Position numbers and translations under genes: made by a program. Source: Streptosporangium canum (GTDB taxonomy: Bacteria; Actinomycetota; Actinomycetes; Streptosporangiales; Streptosporangiaceae). From it: a stretch of DNA of 64,000 nt. The notes beneath the pieces were generated by a model. It had not been told where the DNA came from and did not search any database. It saw only the letters and a program-made list of their open reading frames with translations. Below, one piece after another: positions 23,511 to 32,130 of this stretch. The stretch covers positions 1 through 64,000 of the forward strand of contig NZ_FOQY01000002.1 in NCBI RefSeq assembly GCF_900113865.1, written 5' to 3'. Positions within the stretch are counted from its first letter, which is position 1, and the number at the start of each line of letters is the position of its first letter.

Positions 23511-25556
23511 ATGTCTCTGCCCGGAGGCCTGCAGACCGTCGTCGTGACCGGACAGTATCTGACCCCCGACGGCGAGCCCCGCCGGGGCAGCGTGCTCATC
23601 GAGCCGGAGCCCGACGCCCTCACCAGCGCCGAGCACGGCCTCATCGTCCTCGGCGGGATCGAGGCGCGGCTCGACGACTCCGGCCGCTTCAGCCTCGAAC
23701 TGCTGGCCACGGACGCCGCCGGTGTCACCCCCTCCAGCTGGGCCTATCGCGTCACCGAGCGGTGGCCCGACGCCCCCGGCCGCAGTTACCTCCTGGAACT
23801 CCCCGCCGCCGAACCGGCCGTCTCCCTGCCCGGGGCCGCCCTCGCCGGCAGGACGCGCGCCGCCGGCGACGACCCTCCCGGAGACCGTCCGGCGGGTGCG
23901 GACGGCTCCCGGAGGCACGCGGCCGGCGCGGTGGACTCCCTCGTCTACGACGCCCGCGAGCACGGCCTCACCGGTGACGGTGTCACGAACGACCAGCCGG
24001 CCCTGGCGGAGCTGGTCGACATGGCGGGCGCGGCCTGCGCCGCCGACGGCCGGCCGCGCGTCATCCACTGCCCGCCCGGCGTCTACTCCATCCGTGACTC
24101 CGGCACCGTGTGGCGGAGCGGGCTGTCCCTCATCGGCGCGGGTCCGGGCGCGACCCGGTTCGTCCTGTCGAACTCCGGAAATCCCGCCGACCCGACACCG
24201 CTGGCCTTCTTCACCGCCATCCAGCACGGCGCCGGCCCCGACAACCATCTCGCCGACTGCACCTTCGCCGACTTCGAGATCGACGGCTCCGGCGTGGCGC
24301 TCGCGGAGTACGACGTGCTCGCCAAGGGGCTGGGCATGCAGTACGTGCTCCGGGGGCGGTTCCGCAACCTGTACATCCATCACACCGCCGCCTCGGGCTT
24401 CGGCTGCGACTTCCTGCAGGACACGGTGGTGGAGAGCATCGTCGCCATCGGCTGCGGACGGCTGGACAGCGGCAAGCAGTTGGGCGGGGCCGGTCTCGGC
24501 ATCGGGATCGGCGGCTGGGGCGCGGTCGAACGGCTCACCATCACCGGCTGCACCGCCGTCGGCAACGGGACCAACGGCGTCTTCCTGGAACTCCAGGACC
24601 GGGACTGGACCCCGCCCCGCGGCATCCGCATCACCAACTGCCACGCCGAGGGCAACAGGTACGGCATCTCCGACTGGGGCGCCGACGGGCTGATCGTCGC
24701 CGCCTGCACCATGATCGGCAACCAGGTGGCCGGTTACGACGTCTCCGGCCTGGGCAGCACCTCCGTCGCCGGGCGGGGAGGCATCGTCGTCGGCTGCGTC
24801 GTCGACGGCAACGTCCGCGACGGCATCAGCATCGGCAACACACCCGGCCGCTACACCGTCGAGGGCAACCGCATCAGCCGTAACGGCCGCCACGGCTACC
24901 GGCAGCACAACCTGCCCGGCGGTCCCGCGCACGCCTCCACCGAGATGGTCCTCGACGGCAACGACATCTGGGGCAACGCCCTCGACGGCATCCGGGTCGA
25001 CGGCACCCTCGTCGACGCCGCCCTGCTCGACAACCGGATCCGCGACAACGGGGGCCGGGCGGCACCCGCGGCGTCCGGCGGGGGCGCCGGCGTCACCTAC
25101 ACCGCCACGTCCCTGACCGACGCCGCGGCCGCCTGGCCGGCCGACGGGCACCGCGGCAAGTTGCTCACCGTCGGCGCCCGCACGGCGGTCGTCGCCGCGA
25201 ACACCGCCACCGAACTCGTCCTCGCCCCCTTCCGCCCCGGCGTGACGACGGCCTGGAGCGGCGATCCCCCCGCGCCGGGCACCCCGTACAGCCTGCCGGG
25301 CACTCCCGCGATCCGGGCCGGCATCAGCCTGAACGCGCCGGTCCTCAGCCCCACGATCCGCGGCAACCGCGTCTGGGACAACCAGGATCCCAAGACGCAG
25401 ACCCACGGGCTGTGGATCACCACCGACGGCAGTTGCGTGGCGGGCGCGGTGGAGGACAACGACCTGGCGGGCAACGCCGTCGCCGCGGCCCGTTTCGACA
25501 CCGCCCCCTCCGGCGGCCGCTGGGAACGCGACCACGGTCTCGACGGCCACCCCTGA
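23511..25556 (+). CDS. Right-handed beta-helix protein with phage-tail-type N-terminal domain
   Basis: The product has 681 residues. The N-terminal ~90 residues (TVVVTGQYLTPDGEPRRGSV, IEARLDDSGRFSLELLATD, TPSSWAYRVTERW) resemble the head domain of actinophage tail/minor-tail proteins. Residues ~145-640 are a pectate-lyase-type beta helix: AREHGLTGDGVTNDQPALAE, VIHCPPGVYSI, and many coil repeats such as ITGCTAVGNGTNGVFLE, ITNCHAEGNRYGISD, VEGNRISRNGRHGY. No signal peptide is visible and no other phage genes lie nearby. It may be a carbohydrate-active or glycan-binding spike; catalytic residues are not assignable. Confidence 0.75.
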   Translation: MSLPGGLQTVVVTGQYLTPDGEPRRGSVLIEPEPDALTSAEHGLIVLGGIEARLDDSGRFSLELLATDAAGVTPSSWAYRVTERWPDAPGRSYLLELPAAEPAVSLPGAALAGRTRAAGDDPPGDRPAGADGSRRHAAGAVDSLVYDAREHGLTGDGVTNDQPALAELVDMAGAACAADGRPRVIHCPPGVYSIRDSGTVWRSGLSLIGAGPGATRFVLSNSGNPADPTPLAFFTAIQHGAGPDNHLADCTFADFEIDGSGVALAEYDVLAKGLGMQYVLRGRFRNLYIHHTAASGFGCDFLQDTVVESIVAIGCGRLDSGKQLGGAGLGIGIGGWGAVERLTITGCTAVGNGTNGVFLELQDRDWTPPRGIRITNCHAEGNRYGISDWGADGLIVAACTMIGNQVAGYDVSGLGSTSVAGRGGIVVGCVVDGNVRDGISIGNTPGRYTVEGNRISRNGRHGYRQHNLPGGPAHASTEMVLDGNDIWGNALDGIRVDGTLVDAALLDNRIRDNGGRAAPAASGGGAGVTYTATSLTDAAAAWPADGHRGKLLTVGARTAVVAANTATELVLAPFRPGVTTAWSGDPPAPGTPYSLPGTPAIRAGISLNAPVLSPTIRGNRVWDNQDPKTQTHGLWITTDGSCVAGAVEDNDLAGNAVAAARFDTAPSGGRWERDHGLDGHP

Positions 25557-25626
25557 CCGTCGCCCGCGACGATCGTCCGGTGCAGACCCAGCCGCGCCGT
25601 CGCGGGAGGCGCCGGCGACCCGCGGG

Positions 25627-26103
25627 TCAGGACAGCGGCCGGCCGTGGGAGCGCGCGGGCAGCCGGACCGTCCACGACATCCTGTCCGCCGTGTCCGAGG
25701 ACGAGCAGACCAGGATGGGGCACGTGCCGTCCTGGAGGACGGGGTCGAGCGTCGAGCCGTTCAGGGCTGTCCCGTCGCCCCCGGCACCGACCAGCAGCAG
25801 GTCGGCGTGCCTGGCGTGGTGGGTGATCACCCGGGCGGGGTCGCCGTAGGCGACGACCGTGCGCGCCCTCGCGGCGGGCCCGCCCCGGAGGGTGGCGGCG
25901 ATGAGCGCCTCCGTCTCCCTCTCGCTCGCGCTGAGGCGCTCCCGCTCGCCGGCGGGACCCTCGGGCCCGTCCCGCAGGACGTGGACGACCACCAGCTGCG
26001 CGTCCGTTCTGTCCGCCTCGGCCGCGCCGCGGCGGAGTGCGGCGATGGAACACGGTGAGCCGTCGAGGGCGACGACGACGTGGCGTGACGCGGGGAGAGA
26101 CAT
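25627..26103 (-). CDS. Universal stress protein (UspA family)
   Basis: The product has 158 residues with one USP domain. SRHVVVALDGSPCSIAALRR is the N-terminal strand with the Asp that contacts adenine, QLVVVHVLRD the second strand, and LLLVGAGGDGTALNGSTLDP the ATP-binding G-x2-G-x9-G(S/T) motif with slight variation. Usp proteins are prominent members of the mycobacterial DosR dormancy regulon. A DosR-like box lies about 105 bp upstream (26207-26226), supporting hypoxia or NO induction. Confidence 0.88.
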   Translation of the reverse strand: MSLPASRHVVVALDGSPCSIAALRRGAAEADRTDAQLVVVHVLRDGPEGPAGERERLSASERETEALIAATLRGGPAARARTVVAYGDPARVITHHARHADLLLVGAGGDGTALNGSTLDPVLQDGTCPILVCSSSDTADRMSWTVRLPARSHGRPLS

Positions 26104-26206
26104 CTCGGTCGGGCTCCGTTTCTCGGACGTTCCTTGAGCGAAGGGGGTGCGCAGACACTCTGACGGCCTCGGGCGGACTCTCCCAGAGGCGCACGACCCC
26201 TATTCG

Positions 26207-26226
26207 GCCAGCCCTTGGTCCCTATC
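26207..26226 (-). promoter_or_regulatory. DosR/DevR-like box upstream of the usp gene
   Basis: On the minus strand the site reads AGGGACCAAGGGCT (26210-26223), close to the DosR consensus GGGAC-N4-GNCC. It lies in the divergent region between the usp gene and the Rv1733c-like gene. Confidence 0.5.
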
Positions 26227-26229
26227 GGG

Positions 26230-26268
26230 GTACGGCTATGCATAACGCTTAACAAGCGCAAGCCGTAC
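26230..26268. repeat. Nested inverted repeat in the usp/Rv1733c-like divergent region
   Basis: GTACGGCT (26230-26237) pairs with AGCCGTAC (26261-26268). Inside it, CGCTT (26246-26250) pairs with AAGCG (26254-26258) around AAC. The element separates the two DosR-like boxes of this 429-bp gene-free region. It could be a terminator-like insulator or an operator. No gene was recognised in the region. Confidence 0.55.
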
Positions 26269-26431
26269 AGGGGTGGGACAGAGGGGATCCGGGACCCGCC
26301 CGGCGGACTTTTCGGCGGCCGGAAGCCGTGCCGGCCGGCACGGTGAACCTACCGGCGGACACGTCCGCACCGCCGTACGGTGTCGTGCGGGCGGGCGGGG
26401 GAAGAATAGAAGGTACCGGCCGGCAAGCGGT

Positions 26432-26447
26432 GAGGCCGAAGGTCCCG
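26432..26447 (+). promoter_or_regulatory. DosR/DevR-like box upstream of the Rv1733c-like gene
   Basis: The plus strand reads GAGGCCGAAGGTCCCG; the complement GGGACCTTCGGCC fits the DosR box GGGACTTTCGGCC with one change. It lies 86 bp before the ATG at 26533. Confidence 0.55.
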
Positions 26448-26532
26448 GATGGCCACGTCCAAAGACCCTGGCGACGCCGGGCGCGCGGGCCGGAGCGTGA
26501 GAGTGTGCATATCGGTGGCAGGAGGGGGCCCG

Positions 26533-27111
26533 ATGCGTACCCATGCCCATTGGGCGATGCGCTGCCTGCGTCTTCACCGCTTCGACGGCAATCCGCTGCG
26601 CAGGTGCTCGGACCGGATCGACACGGTGATCGTGCTGGTGAGCTTGATGATCTTCATGGCCTTCCTGTGGCCGGCGGCCGGACTCGGACGGCAGGTCTAC
26701 GCGAAGGGCCTCCAGGCCGAGCTCGCCGGTCCCGGTCACCGGCAGGCGGTCGTCGCCGTGGTCGTGGACCCGGCGCACGGCCTGGGATGGCGGCCGCGGA
26801 CGGTGCGGTGGACCGCTCCGGAGGGGAGCCCGCGGACGGGCCAGGTGGTGCTCCCGCCGAGCACGCCCGCCGGTTCCCGCACCCAGGTCTGGATCGACGG
26901 GAGCGGCAGGCTCACGGCGCCCCCGCAGCGTCACATGAAGACGGTCGCCGACAGCGCCGTCGCCGCGATCGCGGTGGCCGGTGGGGCCGGAACGGTCCTG
27001 CTGCTCTGCCTCGCCGGTGCGCGGGGGCTGCTGAACCGGCGCCGTGACGCCGAGTGGGAGCGGGCCTGGGCCCTCGCCGACCAGCGGTGGCGCCGGCCAC
27101 GGCAGGCCTGA
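26533..27111 (+). CDS. Rv1733c-like membrane protein (dormancy-associated family)
   Basis: The product has 192 residues with two hydrophobic helices (TVIVLVSLMIFMAFLWPAAG near residues 35-55; AVAAIAVAGGAGTVLLLCLA near 140-165) flanking an extracytoplasmic domain. NPLRRCSDRIDTVIVLV, a Vxxx-GxVWVDxxG-like segment (TQVWIDGSGRLTAPP) and the basic tail after helix 2 match the layout of Mycobacterium tuberculosis Rv1733c, a DosR-regulon membrane protein of unknown function. ATG 26533 has AGGAGGGG about 6 bp upstream. A DosR-like box lies 86 bp upstream. Confidence 0.78.
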   Translation: MRTHAHWAMRCLRLHRFDGNPLRRCSDRIDTVIVLVSLMIFMAFLWPAAGLGRQVYAKGLQAELAGPGHRQAVVAVVVDPAHGLGWRPRTVRWTAPEGSPRTGQVVLPPSTPAGSRTQVWIDGSGRLTAPPQRHMKTVADSAVAAIAVAGGAGTVLLLCLAGARGLLNRRRDAEWERAWALADQRWRRPRQA

Positions 27112-27178
27112 GCGCGGGGCCCTCCCGGGAGGGCGGCGGCGACTGCCGCGTGGATGACAACGTCGGAAGGAGAGCACG

Positions 27179-27412
27179 ATGAAGGCGTCGGTAGGAGACA
27201 AGCTGGTCGTCGAGGGCACCCGGCACGGCGAGGTCCGGCGGGTCGGCGTGATCCTGGAACTGCGCCACCCGGACGGCTCCCCGCCCTACGTGGTGCGGTG
27301 GACGGGCGCCGATCATGAGAGCCTCGTGTTCCCCGGTCCCGACGCGCACGTGATGACCGGCGGGAACACGTTGGACGAGGAGCGGAACCGGGCGCCGATC
27401 ACGACGCCGTGA
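27179..27412 (+). CDS. DUF1918-domain small protein
   Basis: The product has 77 residues. KASVGDKLVVEGTRHGEVRR, VGVILELRHPDGSPPYVVRW and the VFPGPDAHV end match DUF1918, a small SH3-like beta-barrel family common in actinobacteria. The function is unknown. ATG 27179 follows GGAAGGAGAG. It is 67 bp downstream of the Rv1733c-like gene on the same strand, so it probably shares that DosR-type promoter. Confidence 0.85.
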   Translation: MKASVGDKLVVEGTRHGEVRRVGVILELRHPDGSPPYVVRWTGADHESLVFPGPDAHVMTGGNTLDEERNRAPITTP

Positions 27413-27427
27413 CCGGCGAGGTCCGGG

Positions 27428-28426
27428 CTACCTGACGAGCACGGCGGCGCCTTCGAAGCGATCGGCGGCCAGGTCGTCCAGCGCCCGGTCCGCCGCGTCG
27501 AAGGGGTAGGCGACGGTCGCGACACGCGGGGGATACGCCGTGGCGAGCTCCAGGTACCCCCGGCCGTCGGCGCGGGTGTTGGCGGTGACGCTGCGCAGCG
27601 TCCGCTCCTGGAACAGGTGGCGCCGGTAGTCCAGCGCCGGGATGTCACTGAGGTGGATGCCCGCCACGGCGAGGGTGCCGCCCCGGTCCAGTGCGGCCAG
27701 CGCGACGGGCACCAGCTCGCCGGCCGGTGCGAACAGGATCGCGGCGTCCAGCGGTTCGGGCGGGGAGTCGGCCGCGCCGCCGGCGGAGGCCGCTCCCAGG
27801 GTCATGGCCAGCTCACGCGCTCCGGCCGACCGGGTGAGGACATGCACGGTCGCGCCCTGGGCGATGGCGATCTGGGCGGTCAGGTGGGCCGAGGCGCCGA
27901 AGCCGTAGATGCCCAGCCGGCCGCCGGCGGGCAGGTCGCAGCGGAGCAGGGCGCGGTATCCGATGATCCCGGCGCACAGCAGGGGAGCGAGCTTCTCGGC
28001 CGGCGCGTCCTCGGGGAGCGGGTAGACGTAGTCCTCGGGGGCGGTGAGATATCCGGCGTAGCCGCCGTCGGCGTCCCAGCCGGTGTAGGTGGAGGCGGGG
28101 CAGAGGTTCTCCATGCCCCGGCGGCAGTAGCGGCAGCGACCGCACGTCGAGCGGAGCCAGGCCACACCCACCCGGGTGCCGGGTGCGAACCGTACCGTGT
28201 CCGGGCCGGCCGCCGCCACGCGGCCGACGACCTCGTGGCCGGGCACGGTCCTGGGACGGCGCGGGGGCAGGTCGCCCTCGGCGAGATGGAGGTCGGTGCG
28301 GCACACCGCGCACGCCTCGACCTCGACGAGCACCTCGCCGGGCCCCGGCGCGGGGACCGGGAGCCGGGCCCGTTCCAGGGGATGTGAGGTGATCGGGCCG
28401 GGCCGGGCGACCACCCAGGCGTCCAT
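27428..28426 (-). CDS. Zinc-dependent alcohol dehydrogenase (MDR superfamily)
   Basis: The product has 332 residues. The catalytic zinc site is seen in [16 protein letters not shown] and [14 protein letters not shown]. The structural zinc site is [15 protein letters not shown] with four Cys. The Rossmann nucleotide-binding turn is [16 protein letters not shown], where the usual GxGxxG has Ala for the last Gly. It resembles the AdhA-type Zn-ADH found beside dormancy genes in actinomycetes. ATG 28426 matches the family start ([12 protein letters not shown]); an ATG at 28501 adds 25 residues without homology. It converges on the DUF1918 gene. Confidence 0.88.
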   Translation of the reverse strand: MDAWVVARPGPITSHPLERARLPVPAPGPGEVLVEVEACAVCRTDLHLAEGDLPPRRPRTVPGHEVVGRVAAAGPDTVRFAPGTRVGVAWLRSTCGRCRYCRRGMENLCPASTYTGWDADGGYAGYLTAPEDYVYPLPEDAPAEKLAPLLCAGIIGYRALLRCDLPAGGRLGIYGFGASAHLTAQIAIAQGATVHVLTRSAGARELAMTLGAASAGGAADSPPEPLDAAILFAPAGELVPVALAALDRGGTLAVAGIHLSDIPALDYRRHLFQERTLRSVTANTRADGRGYLELATAYPPRVATVAYPFDAADRALDDLAADRFEGAAVLVR

Positions 28427-28709
28427 CTCGCGCGTCCCGGTGGCCGCGGGGCCTGCCGGATGCGGCGGCCGGTGATCGCCTGTCCTGCCGGATCCTCCCA
28501 TACCCGCATTCCATCACGATGGCGGCCCCGGGAGCCGCAGACCCCCGGAGACCGGCCGGCACGGTGGCGGCCCCGGGAGCCGGAGAGGGGGAAGGAGAGG
28601 AGCCCGCCGTCGTGCCGTTCCGCGCAGATGTACGGGCCGGGGCGGACGATCGCGAGGAGATCGTGGGCGTCAGCGCCGCGAGCCCACCGGACGCGGGTGG
28701 GCGATCGGA

Positions 28710-29117
28710 TTACCGCCGGATGCGACGGCCGGAGACCTGTTCGGTCCGTACGGTGATGAAATGCCCCTGGTCGCCGGGTGCCCATGTCGTCAGCGGCAGC
28801 GCCGACAGCCGGGCGATCTCCGAAGGGTCGCACACGGCTCGCGCGCGGCCCACGGCGGTCACCGACCAGCCGGTGTGCGCCTGCGGGTCGAAGTCGTCGG
28901 CCTCGAAGGCCACCACGGCGTCACGGGTGGCGGCGGCGAGTTTGGAGCCCGCACCGGTGTGGATGACGATGTCCTCCCCGTCGATGCAGAAGCCGACCGG
29001 CTGCACCGCGGGAAGGGCCCGGTCGGTGAAGACGATCCGTCCGATCGGCGTCGAGGCCAGCAGATCGATGCACTCCTGCCTGGAGAGCACGTGCAGTCCG
29101 GCCGAATCACGGTTCAT
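28710..29117 (-). CDS. PNPOx-fold flavin/F420-binding protein
   Basis: The product has 135 residues. VLSRQECIDLLASTPIGRIV, FTDRALPAVQPVGFCIDGED, IVIHTGAGSKLAAATRDAVV, AFEADDFDPQAHTGWSVTAV and GRARAV make up a pyridoxamine-phosphate-oxidase-like split barrel. Small proteins of this kind (Rv3129/Rv2003c neighbourhood type) are DosR targets in mycobacteria and bind FMN or F420; cofactor and substrate are not resolved here. A close match to the DosR box lies at 29153-29168, about 40 bp upstream. The SD-like GGAGGG sits only one base before the ATG, so initiation may be leaderless. Confidence 0.85.
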   Translation of the reverse strand: MNRDSAGLHVLSRQECIDLLASTPIGRIVFTDRALPAVQPVGFCIDGEDIVIHTGAGSKLAAATRDAVVAFEADDFDPQAHTGWSVTAVGRARAVCDPSEIARLSALPLTTWAPGDQGHFITVRTEQVSGRRIRR

Positions 29118-29152
29118 ACCCTCCAGGCTGGCCGGGCGACCCGCCTGCGGGC

Positions 29153-29168
29153 AGGGCCGAAGGTCCCC
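29153..29168 (-). promoter_or_regulatory. DosR/DevR-like box upstream of the PNPOx-fold gene
   Basis: On the minus strand the site reads GGGGACCTTCGGCCCT, one change from the classical GGGACTTTCGGCCCT. It is centred about 43 bp before the ATG at 29117. The rest of the 317-bp gap to the next gene (29118-29434) shows no coding signal. Confidence 0.65.
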
Positions 29169-29434
29169 TCATTCCGGGCGATCGGCCTTCGGCCGCGCGA
29201 GGTTGCCGGCGGCCCGCGGTCACCGCCGCGCGCCGTCCCGGCCGGCGGCTCGTGCCGTACCGGGCGGCCTCGCGGAACGGCTTCCCCGCCGCGTCCCCGC
29301 GGTCCGCGCCACCCGGTTGACCGGCAGGCGGAACCGGTAGGGTCACAGCTGGTGGCGCGTGCTCGCGCCGCATCCGGTCTCCGGCGGGCTCAGCCGCGTC
29401 GGCGGTCCTCTCGGTGAGCGGAGGGAGAGCCAGG

Positions 29435-30190
29435 TTGGTGTATCGCCATGCGACCGTCCGGGGAGACTACGAAGACCTCGCGAGCGGGGCGGTGCTTCAC
29501 TCGGCGCCCGGATTCCCCGCCTTCCCGGTACGGCTGGCCTCCGAGGCGTTCCAGCGTGCCCTGGCCCTGCGCGGCGGCGATGGACCGGCGACGGTATGGG
29601 ATCCGTGCTGCGGCAGCGGATACCTGCTGACCGTGATCGGGCTTCTCCATCGTGACCGGATCCAGGCGCTGCTGGCCTCGGATGTCTCCGACGACGCCCT
29701 GCGCATCGCGCGCGCCAACCTCGACCTGCTCGGCCAGGCCGGTCTGTCGGCGCGGGCGGGCGTCCTGCGGGAGAGGGCCGAGCGGTTCGCCAAGCCCTCC
29801 TACGCCGCCGCCGCCGAGGCGGCCGGGCGGATCGGCCGGATGCTCGCCGCCGGGGGAGGGGACGTCCCGCACGACGTGCGCCGCGCGGACGTCTTCGACC
29901 GGGGCGAGCTGCTGGAGGCCGCCGCCGGGTACGCGCCCGACATCGTCATCACCGACGTGCCCTACGGCGAGCAGACCGCGTGGCAGGGGAGTGGCGGCGA
30001 CACCGGCGTGCCGGGCATGCTGGCGGCGCTGGCTCCGGTGCTCACCGAGCGGGCGGTGGTCGTCGTGACCGCGCGCGGGCGGAAGGTCCCGCTCGGCGGG
30101 CGCATCCGTGCCAGCGAGTCCTTCAAGGTGGGCACCCGGGCGGTCGCGCTCCTCACCGCCGATCAACTCGGCGATCACCTCACGGACTGA
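29435..30190 (+). CDS. aviRa: AviRa-type 23S rRNA methyltransferase
   Basis: The product has 251 residues. GDYEDLASGAVLHSAPGFPA, FPVRLASEAFQRALAL, VWDPCCGSGYLLTVIGLLHR (SAM motif I), LLASDVSDDALRIARANLDL and DIVITDVPYGEQTAWQG closely follow AviRa, which methylates G2535 of 23S rRNA and gives resistance to orthosomycins (avilamycin, evernimicin). TTG 29435 is 9 bp after GGAGGG; GTG 29438 or 29414 are alternatives. An ABC-F gene follows, so the two form a ribosome-protection pair, though a separate promoter precedes the ABC-F gene. Confidence 0.85.
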   Translation: MVYRHATVRGDYEDLASGAVLHSAPGFPAFPVRLASEAFQRALALRGGDGPATVWDPCCGSGYLLTVIGLLHRDRIQALLASDVSDDALRIARANLDLLGQAGLSARAGVLRERAERFAKPSYAAAAEAAGRIGRMLAAGGGDVPHDVRRADVFDRGELLEAAAGYAPDIVITDVPYGEQTAWQGSGGDTGVPGMLAALAPVLTERAVVVVTARGRKVPLGGRIRASESFKVGTRAVALLTADQLGDHLTD

Positions 30191-30273
30191 CCGGACAAGT
30201 GACGAGCCGCGCGGCGACGCGCGGCGTTTCCGGCTCTCGCCGCGTCCGCCGGGGGATCGAACCCGCCACAGCA

Positions 30274-30357
30274 CAAGACGAGACGGATCGTCTTGACGAG
30301 ACGGTTGCGAACGGGCATAGTTGGCATCGCTTGCCGAGACGACTCGTCTCGGCAAGC
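30274..30357 (+). promoter_or_regulatory. Promoter and double palindrome in the ABC-F leader
   Basis: Palindrome 1: CAAGACGA-GACGGA-TCGTCTTG (30274-30295). Palindrome 2: GCTTGCCGAGACGA, one base, TCGTCTCGGCAAGC (30329-30357), 14-bp perfect arms. They share the core GACGA/TCGTC. Between them lies a promoter, TTGACG (30293-30298), 17 bp, CATAGT (30316-30321). The layout suits a repressor with two sites; in RNA the second would be a very stable hairpin in the leader. Confidence 0.7.
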
Positions 30358-30427
30358 GGCGGAGGGGCCCCGCGCTCCGGTCCGCCGCCCGTTCAGGCCG
30401 GCCACGCCGGCAGTGAGGAGGACGCCT

Positions 30428-32080
30428 GTGCGCACCGCCCATCCGTCACCCGGCACCCAGCTCGTCCTGTCCGACGTGACCAGGAGATATGACGACCACA
30501 TCGTCCTCGACCGGGTCTTCCTCACCGTCAAGCCCGGGGAGAGGGTCGGTGTGATCGGCGACAACGGCTCCGGCAAGTCCACGCTGCTGCGCCTCATCGC
30601 CGGCCGCGAGCAACCCGACAACGGAGCCGTCACCGTCATGGCGCCCGGTGGCATCGGATACCTCGCCCAGACCCTCGACCTTCCCGGCGACGCCACCGTG
30701 GGCGATGCCATCGATCTGGCACTCGCCGACCTGCGGGACCTGGAGGTCCGGATGCGCCGGGCCGAGACCGGGCTGGGGGAGGCGACACCGGCCGGACTGG
30801 CCGCCTACGGCGAGCTGGTGGCGCGGTTCGAGGCGCGCGGCGGCTATGAGGCCGACACGCGGGTCGAGATCGCGCTGCACGGGCTCGGCCAGCCCGGCCT
30901 GGACCGGGATCGCCCGATCGGCACGCTGTCGGGCGGGCAGCGGTCACGGCTCGCGCTCGCCGCGACCCTGGCCGCGGCGCCCGAGCTGCTGCTGCTGGAC
31001 GAGCCCACCAACGACCTCGACGACGAGGCCGTGGCCTGGCTGGAGGACCACCTGCGCGGCTACCGGGGCACCGTGGTCGCGGTCACCCACGACCGGGTCT
31101 TCCTCGACCGGGTCACCTCGGCCATCCTGGAGGTCGACCATGACTCGCGCACCGTCCGCCGCTACGGGAACGGCTACGGCGGGTTCCTCGCGGCGAAGGC
31201 GGCCGCCAGGGCGCGCTGGGCGTACGAGCACGAGGCCTGGCGGGCCGACCTGGCCCGCCAGGCGGCGCTGGCCGAGTCCAACATCGGGAGGCTGGCCGCC
31301 ATCCCGCGGAAGGCTCCGGCCGCCTTCAGCGGCGCCGGCGCGTTCCGCGCGAGGTCGCGGACGCACGGGGCGATGAGCAGGATCCGCAACGCCCGCGAAC
31401 GCCTGCGGCGGCTCACCGGCGACCCGGTCCCCCCGCCGCCCCGGCCCCTGCGCTTCACCGCCCGCCCCGCCACGGGCGAGGCCGTCCCCGCCGGTCCGCT
31501 CGCGGAGCTGACCGGCGTACGGGTGGACGGCCGCCTGCACGTGGAGTCGTTGCGGATCCAGCCGGGCGAGCGGCTGCTCGTCACCGGGCCCAACGGAGCG
31601 GGCAAGAGCACGCTCATGCAGGTCCTGGCCGGGGAGCTCACACCCGGTGCCGGCTCGCTCCGCCGCCCCGCGCGCGTCGGCCACCTGCGCCAGCGGGACC
31701 TCGCCGGGTACGGCGGGCGCACGGTGCTGGGGGCCTTCGCGGCAGGGCGTCCGGGGAGCCCGGAGCGGCACGCCGAGGAGCTGCTGGCGCTGGGGCTCTT
31801 CCGCGCGGCCGACCTCGGCAGGCCGGTCGGGGCGCTCTCCGTGGGCCAGCGCCGCAGGATCGAACTGGCCCGGCTGGTGAGCGATCCAGCCGACCTGCTG
31901 CTGCTGGACGAGCCGACCAACCACCTGTCGCCGGCGCTGGTGGAGGACCTGGAGCAGGCGCTGAGTCACTACGAGGGCGCGCTCGTCATCGTCACGCACG
32001 ACCGGCGCATGCGGGCCGCGTTCACAGGCTCACGGCTGGAGCTGCGGAACGGCACAATGGCCGGGGCGCGGGCCGCGTAG
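30428..32080 (+). CDS. ABC-F family ribosomal-protection ATPase
   Basis: The product has 550 residues with two ABC cassettes and no membrane helices. Cassette 1: Walker A GDNGSGKSTLL, signature LSGGQRSRL, Walker B LLLLDEPTNDLDD. Linker at about 270-370 is rich in Arg and Ala. Cassette 2: GPNGAGKSTLM, variant signature LSVGQRRRIEL, LLLLDEPTNHLSP. This is the ABC-F architecture of antibiotic-resistance factors acting in the ribosomal exit site (Vga/Lsa/OleB types) and of translation factors such as EttA; no antibiotic class can be assigned. GTG 30428 follows AGGAGG by about 7 bp. It pairs with the AviRa-type gene upstream. Confidence 0.9.
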   Translation: MRTAHPSPGTQLVLSDVTRRYDDHIVLDRVFLTVKPGERVGVIGDNGSGKSTLLRLIAGREQPDNGAVTVMAPGGIGYLAQTLDLPGDATVGDAIDLALADLRDLEVRMRRAETGLGEATPAGLAAYGELVARFEARGGYEADTRVEIALHGLGQPGLDRDRPIGTLSGGQRSRLALAATLAAAPELLLLDEPTNDLDDEAVAWLEDHLRGYRGTVVAVTHDRVFLDRVTSAILEVDHDSRTVRRYGNGYGGFLAAKAAARARWAYEHEAWRADLARQAALAESNIGRLAAIPRKAPAAFSGAGAFRARSRTHGAMSRIRNARERLRRLTGDPVPPPPRPLRFTARPATGEAVPAGPLAELTGVRVDGRLHVESLRIQPGERLLVTGPNGAGKSTLMQVLAGELTPGAGSLRRPARVGHLRQRDLAGYGGRTVLGAFAAGRPGSPERHAEELLALGLFRAADLGRPVGALSVGQRRRIELARLVSDPADLLLLDEPTNHLSPALVEDLEQALSHYEGALVIVTHDRRMRAAFTGSRLELRNGTMAGARAA

Positions 32081-32130
32081 CCGGAGGGCGGCCACAGCCG
32101 GAGACCGGCCCGTCCTCCTGGCAGGGGCGG

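Noticed and set aside
30250..30275. GGGGATCGAACCCGCCACA resembling a tRNA T-arm on the minus strand.
   Set aside because: No acceptor stem, anticodon arm or D-arm can be drawn around it; no tRNA was recognised in the window.
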